NCBI GenBank assembly: GCA_959600065.1
Contig: CAUGKZ010000023.1
Location: forward strand, 1 to 11,095
Source: an uncultured Kroppenstedtia sp.
GTDB taxonomy: Bacteria > Bacillota > Bacilli > Thermoactinomycetales > DSM-45169
Direction: 5' to 3'
DNA: 11,095 nt
The number at the start of each line of letters is the position of its first letter. Position 1 is the stretch's first letter. Both the position numbers and the translations under genes were made by a program. Positions 7,017 through 11,095 of the stretch are shown piece by piece. A model generated the notes under the pieces. It had not been told where the DNA came from. It did not search any database and was given only the letters and a program-made list of their open reading frames with translations.

Positions 7017-7052
7017 CCAAAAAGCCTGCCTCTCTGAGATCAAGGCAGGCTT
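7017..7052 (-). terminator. Terminator-like hairpin between the CBS and DUF421 genes
   Basis: On the minus strand a 9-bp stem AAGCCTGCC/GGCAGGCTT with a 13-nt loop is followed by TTTTTGG. It lies 12 nt after the CBS gene stop and ends about 17 nt before the TTG start of the DUF421 gene, so it may terminate only partly. Confidence 0.8.
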
Positions 7053-7064
7053 CGGGATGGGCAG

Positions 7065-7493
7065 TTACATCTGGGGAGAACTGGGCTCAGAAATGTTGCT
7101 CAGAGCCTGACCCGCTTCATTGACGTGGGGCTGACGGACGGCCATATCCCCAAGGGAAACCATGCCCACCAGTTGGTTGTTCTCCACCACGGGCAGACGG
7201 CGAATCTGGTTTTGGGCCATCAGGCTAGACGCTTCATCCACAGACATTTCCGGAGAACCGGTCACCACTTGATCGGTCATCACGTCCCCTACGGTCATTT
7301 GCTCGTTCTTCTGCTCTGCCAGGGCCCGTAACACTAAATCCCGATCGGTTACCATGCCGCAAATCCGACCGTTCTCCACCACCGGTATGGAACCGACGTT
7401 GTGCTCTTTCATCAGGGAAGCAGCTTGGTACACATTGTCCTGCGGGGAGACCGATGCCACGTTTTTCGACATCATCTCGCGTAACTGGGTCAT
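7065..7493 (-). CDS. Two-CBS-domain protein (YhcV-like)
   Basis: 142 residues made almost wholly of two CBS motifs: about 8-57 (ends GMVTDRDLVLRAL) and about 70-120 (ends GMVSLGDMAVRQ). The pair forms a Bateman module, which in this family binds adenosine nucleotides or S-adenosyl compounds and senses energy or ionic state. There is no fused enzyme or transporter, as in stand-alone proteins such as B. subtilis YhcV. The GMVTDRD and MVSLGD motifs sit where the ribose-phosphate contacts of CBS domains occur. The ATG has AAGGAGG 10 nt upstream. It is cytoplasmic; the partner is not evident. The gene is divergent from the ABC operon, sharing a 179-bp intergenic region; I see no clear promoter for it. 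Confidence 0.9.
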   Translation of the reverse strand: MTQLREMMSKNVASVSPQDNVYQAASLMKEHNVGSIPVVENGRICGMVTDRDLVLRALAEQKNEQMTVGDVMTDQVVTGSPEMSVDEASSLMAQNQIRRLPVVENNQLVGMVSLGDMAVRQPHVNEAGQALSNISEPSSPQM

Positions 7494-7576
7494 GTTCTAG
7501 TTCCCTCCTTATGTGGTTATCATTTCCGTTTTCCACAATTCCATTCCCCATGATCACCTATTTTCATTAAAAAGGG

Positions 7577-7605
7577 TTGACACTCTGATTGTCCCGGTGT
7601 ACTAT
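7577..7605 (+). promoter_or_regulatory. Promoter of the ABC/GntR operon
   Basis: TTGACA (7577-7582, exact consensus) and TACTAT (7600-7605) are separated by 17 bp. The -10 is weak (4/6) and falls inside the first GntR-type dyad. Transcription should start near 7612, giving a leader of about 60 nt that holds the second dyad. Confidence 0.75.
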
Positions 7606-7619
7606 TAATCTAGAACACC
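7596..7619. promoter_or_regulatory. Putative GntR (YtrA-type) operator 1
   Basis: Interrupted dyad GGTGT-a-CTA / N6 / TAG-a-ACACC covering the -10 and the predicted start point. Its core fits TGTAyTA-N6-TArwACA, shared with operator 2. The position would block RNA polymerase binding, and the cognate repressor is probably the GntR protein encoded in the same operon. Confidence 0.7.
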
Positions 7620-7621
7620 AC

Positions 7622-7641
7622 TGTATTATGTACCTAATACA
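7622..7641. promoter_or_regulatory. Putative GntR (YtrA-type) operator 2
   Basis: A perfect 7-bp dyad TGTATTA / N6 / TAATACA in the untranslated leader. It has the same half-site and spacer length as operator 1 and is centred 24 bp from it, so two repressor dimers could bind side by side. Confidence 0.65.
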
Positions 7642-7672
7642 CATAGACACATACTCTAAAGGAGGAATCAAG

Positions 7673-8425
7673 GTGACGGTTCGCCCGTGGTCCAGCCTGT
7701 TGAAAAAAGACTTCCGACTGGCTCTTCCCTGGTTTTTAGGGGGATTGGGACTGATCATCGCTTTTGATCTCTGGTTCGCCTGGTCATCCCATCCCGAAGT
7801 GCGATTGGCATTCAGCTCCTTGCTGGTATTTGCACATGTCATCTATTTTCCTGTTTACCTGTTTATCAGCCTGTGGGTGGAAGGAAAGCAAATGCACCGC
7901 TGGCTCCACTCCCCCCGCCCCGCCTGGCAATTGATCCTGTCCAAACTGGTCGCGGGCATCCCTTTCATCCTCCTCTCTCTGGGAGTCAGCGGGTTATATC
8001 CCACCTATCTCATGCTGGGTCCGATAGATACCTTCGGAACCAGTTCGGATTTGGATCCGACTGTTTTCTGGTGGGATGTGGTTCTGATTTTGGCACTGCT
8101 TCTTTGGGCCTCCTTCCACCTGAGTCTCCTTTTGTTGGCGGTCTGGTCCGTTTACCGGTGGCTTCGCACCTACTTTGGCAACTGGACATGGTTGCTCACC
8201 GCTGCGGGATTCTTCTCTTTTCTGTTCCTTTTCAGTCAATGGATAAATAGTCATTATTACAACCTTTTAGCCCAATGGGGCCCGACACTGAATTTCAAAG
8301 GCCTGACAGAGGAACCAACATCCATTCCTTTGATCCACACCGGTGAAATCCTGTTTGACTTATTGCTCGCAGCGGCCTTTATTACCCTATCCCAGTGGAT
8401 TTTGGAGAAGCGGATGGAGGTGTGA
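7673..8425 (+). CDS. ABC-transporter membrane protein, first of a paralogous pair
   Basis: 250 residues from a GTG start with AAGGAGG 7 nt upstream; an in-frame ATG at 7589 has no ribosome site and would read through the operators. About six hydrophobic segments (near 17-37, 47-68, 92-112, 133-158, 172-190, 226-244), ending in a short charged tail. Loop 70-91 contains GKQMHRWLHSPRPAWQLILSK, also nearly intact in the next gene. No ATPase motif. With the GntR and ATP-binding genes that follow, it is best read as the membrane half of an ABC-2-type exporter of the Ytr kind, but sequence similarity to known permeases is not obvious to me. The substrate is unknown; Ytr and Bcr relatives respond to cell-wall-active compounds. 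The region encoding the shared loop is also highly alike in DNA sequence between the two genes. Confidence 0.82.
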   Translation: MTVRPWSSLLKKDFRLALPWFLGGLGLIIAFDLWFAWSSHPEVRLAFSSLLVFAHVIYFPVYLFISLWVEGKQMHRWLHSPRPAWQLILSKLVAGIPFILLSLGVSGLYPTYLMLGPIDTFGTSSDLDPTVFWWDVVLILALLLWASFHLSLLLLAVWSVYRWLRTYFGNWTWLLTAAGFFSFLFLFSQWINSHYYNLLAQWGPTLNFKGLTEEPTSIPLIHTGEILFDLLLAAAFITLSQWILEKRMEV

Positions 8426-8428
8426 TGG

Positions 8429-9124
8429 ATGAACGCCTGGTTAGCCGTATGCAAAAAGGATTTTCGGATGGTCGCCCCTTGGTTACTGACGGGATTGCTG
8501 ATCATTCTGTCGATCGATCTCATCGCCCTCCTGACTGTGGAAAATACGGAAGCAAAAATGGCACTGATCGTGGCCCCGGTGTTTGTTCACATCCTGTACT
8601 TTCCCGTCTTTCTGAGCAGCAGTCTGGAACGGGAAAGCAAACAGATGCACCTGTGGCTCCATTCCCCCCGTCCCGCCTGGCAATTGCTGTTGTCCAAGAT
8701 TGTGAACGCCTGCATCGCCACTGCTCTCTCGCTGGGGTTCAGCCTGGTGGTTCCCGTCGGGCTCATCTGGACGTATCCCACCCGGATGCAAGAAATCACA
8801 ATGGCGGACATGGACTCCCTGGTGGATGCAGCGGTTTCCATCTTTATCGCCTCGCTGAGCCTGGGCTTTCTGTTCCTGTTACTCTGGACGATTCAGCAGA
8901 GTTTGAAGGGATGGATCGGGAAATGGAGTGGAGTCATCTACGTGGCGATCCTGTTCAACAACCCCCTCATGGGATTGAAGACCCACGTCAGCTCCGATGG
9001 GGCCTATGTGGAATTCAAGGTGAGCGAGCTGGGTCCCTGGGCAGACGGAGTCCTGTCATTCACCCTGATGTTTCTCTTCTTCCTGCTGTCCGCCTGGTTG
9101 CTGGACAAAAAAACGGAGGTGTGA
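8429..9124 (+). CDS. ABC-transporter membrane protein, second of a paralogous pair
   Basis: 231 residues, six likely membrane segments (near 15-36, 45-65, 92-115, 133-155, 166-182, 206-225). It shares with the preceding gene the start (KKDFR...PW), the loop KQMHLWLHSPRPAWQLLLSK (71-90) and the ending -TEV versus -MEV, so the two arose by tandem duplication and probably form a heterodimeric membrane core. The ATG lies 3 nt after the upstream stop, with GGAGG inside the previous gene's end. The loop after the third helix and the last periplasmic region differ most from the paralogue. Probable partner of the ATPase at 9502. Confidence 0.82.
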   Translation: MNAWLAVCKKDFRMVAPWLLTGLLIILSIDLIALLTVENTEAKMALIVAPVFVHILYFPVFLSSSLERESKQMHLWLHSPRPAWQLLLSKIVNACIATALSLGFSLVVPVGLIWTYPTRMQEITMADMDSLVDAAVSIFIASLSLGFLFLLLWTIQQSLKGWIGKWSGVIYVAILFNNPLMGLKTHVSSDGAYVEFKVSELGPWADGVLSFTLMFLFFLLSAWLLDKKTEV

Positions 9125-9127
9125 TGG

Positions 9128-9505
9128 ATGAAAGATGACTTTAAAACATCCAGTCCGATTTACCTCCAATTGGCTGACCGGATCCAACGACGTATCCTGC
9201 GCCGGGAGTTGACCCCCGGCGAAAAACTCCCCTCTGTGCGGGAGATGGCCCTGGAGTCCAACGTGAACCCCAACACGGTGCAACGAACCTACAGCGAATT
9301 GGAGAGGATGGGAATCGTGGAAACGCGGAGAGGTCAAGGAACCTTTATCACCGAAGACGACTCCCGCCTGGAACAAGTGCGGGAAGATCTGCGCCGCCAA
9401 CAGATTGAAGTCTTTGTGCAGGGGATGGGGGAGTTGGGGTTTTCCCCCCAGGAGATCCTCACCGGCCTGGAAAAATACCTGAGTGAGAGGGAGAGTAGAT
9501 CATGA
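9128..9505 (+). CDS. GntR-family transcriptional regulator, YtrA subfamily
   Basis: 125 residues: an N-terminal winged helix-turn-helix (about 10-75) with the GntR signature (PIYLQLADRIQRRILRREL, GEKLPSVREMA, NPNTVQRTYSELERMG, RRGQGTFI) and only a short helical C-terminus of about 45 residues with no room for an FCD, UTRA or aminotransferase domain. That small C-terminus defines the YtrA group, whose members repress ABC operons they belong to. The gene sits third, 3 nt after the second permease and overlapping the ATPase start by 4 nt (ATGA), so it is coupled to the transporter. It probably binds the two dyads at 7596-7641 and lets go when a ligand or cell-envelope stress signal appears. The effector site is not recognisable. 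Confidence 0.92.
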   Translation: MKDDFKTSSPIYLQLADRIQRRILRRELTPGEKLPSVREMALESNVNPNTVQRTYSELERMGIVETRRGQGTFITEDDSRLEQVREDLRRQQIEVFVQGMGELGFSPQEILTGLEKYLSERESRS

Positions 9506-10206
9506 TCCGGTTTGAAAATGTAAGCAAACGATACCTTACCAAAACCGCTTTGATGGATGTGAATCTGGAACTGCCTGAGAAGCAAATTGTCGGAGTGGTT
9601 GGGGAAAACGGCAGTGGAAAATCGACGATGCTGAAGCTGATCGCCGGCCTCGTCCGCCCCAGCAAAGGACAGGTGTGGGTCGACGAGGAACCCGCCCGAC
9701 GCCGGATCGCCCACAAGGTGGCCTACCTGTCGGAGCTGGAAACTTACTATCCCTTCTTCACCGTCCAAGAAACCGTCGACTATTATGCCTCTCAATTTGA
9801 CGACTTTGACCAGGAACGGGCGCGAGAGATGATGGATTTCATGCGATTGGACCCCGCTGCGAAGGTGAAAAACCTGTCCAAGGGAAATCGGGGTCGGGTG
9901 AAACTGGTGGTCACCCTCTCCCGCAACGCCCCCTATATCTTGATGGACGAACCTCTCTCCGGGCTGGACCCCATCGTCCGGGATTCGATCATCAAGGGAC
10001 TGATCTCCTTTATCGACCTGACCAAACAGACCGTGATCATCACCACCCATGAGGTGAATGAGGTGGAACCCCTGCTGGATCAGGTGGTGGCGGTACGGGA
10101 TGGGGAAATCATCAAGTTTGCCGATGTGGAAGAACTGCGTTCCAATGAAGGAATCAGCCTGGCGGAATGGATGACCCGGGTATATGCCGGGCACGCCTGC
10201 AAATAA
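9502..10206 (+). CDS. ABC transporter ATP-binding protein (YtrB-like)
   Basis: 234-residue nucleotide-binding subunit. Walker A GENGSGKST (34-42), Walker B YILMDEP (145-151) with catalytic Glu150, D-loop SGLD and H-loop His183. Two motifs depart from the general form: the signature is LSKGN (125-129) instead of LSGGQ, and the Q-loop area reads YLSELETYYP with no glutamine. Both variants occur in the YtrB-type exporter group as I know it. It overlaps the GntR gene by 4 nt, so the two are made together. It probably powers the two membrane proteins at 7673-9124, acting at the inner face of the membrane. The last 15 residues are unremarkable. Confidence 0.92.
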   Translation: MIRFENVSKRYLTKTALMDVNLELPEKQIVGVVGENGSGKSTMLKLIAGLVRPSKGQVWVDEEPARRRIAHKVAYLSELETYYPFFTVQETVDYYASQFDDFDQERAREMMDFMRLDPAAKVKNLSKGNRGRVKLVVTLSRNAPYILMDEPLSGLDPIVRDSIIKGLISFIDLTKQTVIITTHEVNEVEPLLDQVVAVRDGEIIKFADVEELRSNEGISLAEWMTRVYAGHACK

Positions 10207-10221
10207 AGAGGAGGATGGGAC

Positions 10222-11095
10222 ATGGAGAACAAGCAGCCGATATTGGAGATTCGGCATCTGACCAAAGTGATCGGTAAAAAAAAGATTGTGGACGACCTCA
10301 CCCTCCAGGTCAACCCTGGGGAAGTTTTCGGCTTCTTAGGCCCCAATGGCGCCGGCAAAACGACCACCATCCGCATGATTGTCGGACTGATCGACATCAC
10401 CAAGGGAAAGGTCCTCATCAACGGCATCAACCTGAAGGAGAACTTTGAAAAGACCCTCTCCCACGTGGGGGGGATCGTAGAAAATCCCGAGATGTACAAA
10501 TTCCTGACCGGTTACCAAAACCTCATCCATTATTGGCGGATGACCCGGGGCATACCCAAGACCCGGATCGACGAAGTGGTGCGGCAAGTGGGCCTGGAGA
10601 ATCGTATCCATCACAAAGTGAAGACCTATTCCCTGGGGATGCGCCAACGGTTGGGACTGGCCCAGGCCCTCCTGCATTCCCCTTCCCTGCTGATCCTGGA
10701 CGAACCCACCAATGGGCTGGATCCCGCCGGAATCCGGGAATTCCGGGAACATTTGCGCCGATTGGCCCGAGAGGAACAGATCGCGGTGTTGGTTTCCAGC
10801 CATATCCTGTCCGAGATGGAGCAGATGTGTGACCGGATCGCCGTCATCCAACACGGCAAGCTGATCGACGTGAAACAAGTCCAGGAGTTTGTCAATGGAG
10901 CTCGAGATCAACAGAGGGTTCTGTTTACCGTCGACCTCATCCCCCAAGCTAAGAAGTGCCTTGAACCGGCTTTGAACGGCCAGTCCTTGGAAGTCACCCC
11001 GGAGGGAATCCAGCTGACGACCACCTGGGATGAGATCCCTGTTCTCAACGCCCGACTGGTGAAGGCGGGAATCCAGGTCTTCTCCATCCGGCCCG
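10222..11095 (+). CDS. ABC transporter ATP-binding protein (BcrA-like), 3' end outside window
   Basis: 291 codons are visible. Walker A GPNGAGKTT (40-48), signature YSLGMRQRLG (136-145), Walker B LLILDEP (156-162) with Glu161, D-loop NGLD, H-loop His194. The Q-loop position carries Glu (IVENPEMY), as is usual in bacitracin-type (BcrA) and lantibiotic-immunity-type ATPases. After the core (about 1-215) a C-terminal extension continues to the right edge, again as in BcrA. Ribosome site GAGGAGG lies 7 nt before the ATG, and 15 nt separate it from the previous gene. It is likely served by a different ABC-2 permease encoded just beyond the window. Export of, or self-protection from, cell-wall antibiotics is the usual role of the family; this one is unassigned. 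Confidence 0.9.
   Translation, partial: MENKQPILEIRHLTKVIGKKKIVDDLTLQVNPGEVFGFLGPNGAGKTTTIRMIVGLIDITKGKVLINGINLKENFEKTLSHVGGIVENPEMYKFLTGYQNLIHYWRMTRGIPKTRIDEVVRQVGLENRIHHKVKTYSLGMRQRLGLAQALLHSPSLLILDEPTNGLDPAGIREFREHLRRLAREEQIAVLVSSHILSEMEQMCDRIAVIQHGKLIDVKQVQEFVNGARDQQRVLFTVDLIPQAKKCLEPALNGQSLEVTPEGIQLTTTWDEIPVLNARLVKAGIQVFSIRP

Noticed and set aside
7589..7672. Upstream ATG extending the first permease by 28 residues
   Set aside because: It has no ribosome site, lies upstream of the promoter's -10 and would code through both operators; the GTG at 7673 has AAGGAGG at ideal spacing.
8395..9138. 247-codon open frame on the plus strand overlapping the second permease
   Set aside because: Out-of-frame shadow: the translation is low-complexity and polar, while the overlapping frame encodes a six-helix paralogue of its neighbour with a proper ribosome site.
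9334..10257. 307-codon open frame on the minus strand
   Set aside because: It lies antisense to the GntR and ABC ATPase genes, both with full family motifs, and its translation is His/Gln/Pro-rich with no recognisable domain.
1..11095. CRISPR arrays, tRNA/rRNA genes, insertion sequences, prophage genes
   Set aside because: I saw no regularly spaced repeats, no tRNA-like cloverleaf or rRNA sequence, no transposase or integrase motifs and no flanking target duplications.

Overview
The window looks like chromosomal DNA of a spore-forming Gram-positive bacterium (Bacillota). The signs are strong AGGAGG-type ribosome sites, GTG and TTG starts, hairpin-plus-T-run terminators, a CcpA-type cre box, a DctS/DctR/DctB/DctP set arranged as parts of one sensing and uptake system, and a YtrA-type GntR operon. 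Moderate GC content and protein style suggest Bacillales, perhaps Thermoactinomycetaceae; that family assignment is inference.

Layout. (1) 1-512, minus: a GDSL/SGNH hydrolase that runs off the left edge. (2) 666-2939, minus: a two-component pair, response regulator DctR and CitA/DcuS-type kinase DctS. (3) 3032-5525, plus and divergent from dctS: DctB, a TRAP-type dicarboxylate-binding protein with no TRAP permease nearby, then a terminator, then DctP, an H+/Na+:C4-dicarboxylate symporter with its own leader containing a perfect cre box. In Bacillus subtilis the homologues form one signalling unit: DctB and DctP act with DctS to sense succinate, fumarate or malate, and DctR turns on dctP. (4) 5623-7493, minus: a 63-residue two-helix membrane protein, an unknown 131-residue protein, a DUF421 (YetF-like) membrane protein with a TTG start, and a two-CBS-domain protein. 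The unknown gene has two LexA-box-like sites around a plausible promoter. (5) 7673-11095, plus: an operon of two paralogous six-helix membrane proteins, a YtrA-type GntR repressor, its partner ABC ATPase, and a second BcrA-like ABC ATPase cut by the right edge. It starts from a promoter with a consensus -35 and 17-bp spacing, followed by two tandem dyads of the same TGTAyTA-N6-TArwACA form, very likely the operators of the GntR protein.

How it works together: the left half is a carbon-source sensing and uptake module under DctSR activation and probable catabolite repression. The right half is a self-repressed ABC export or stress module of the Ytr/Bcr kind. The middle holds small membrane or stress-type genes of unknown role. 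The least described parts are the duplicated permease pair, the possible SOS control of the 131-residue gene, and the altered SGNH block III of the first gene.
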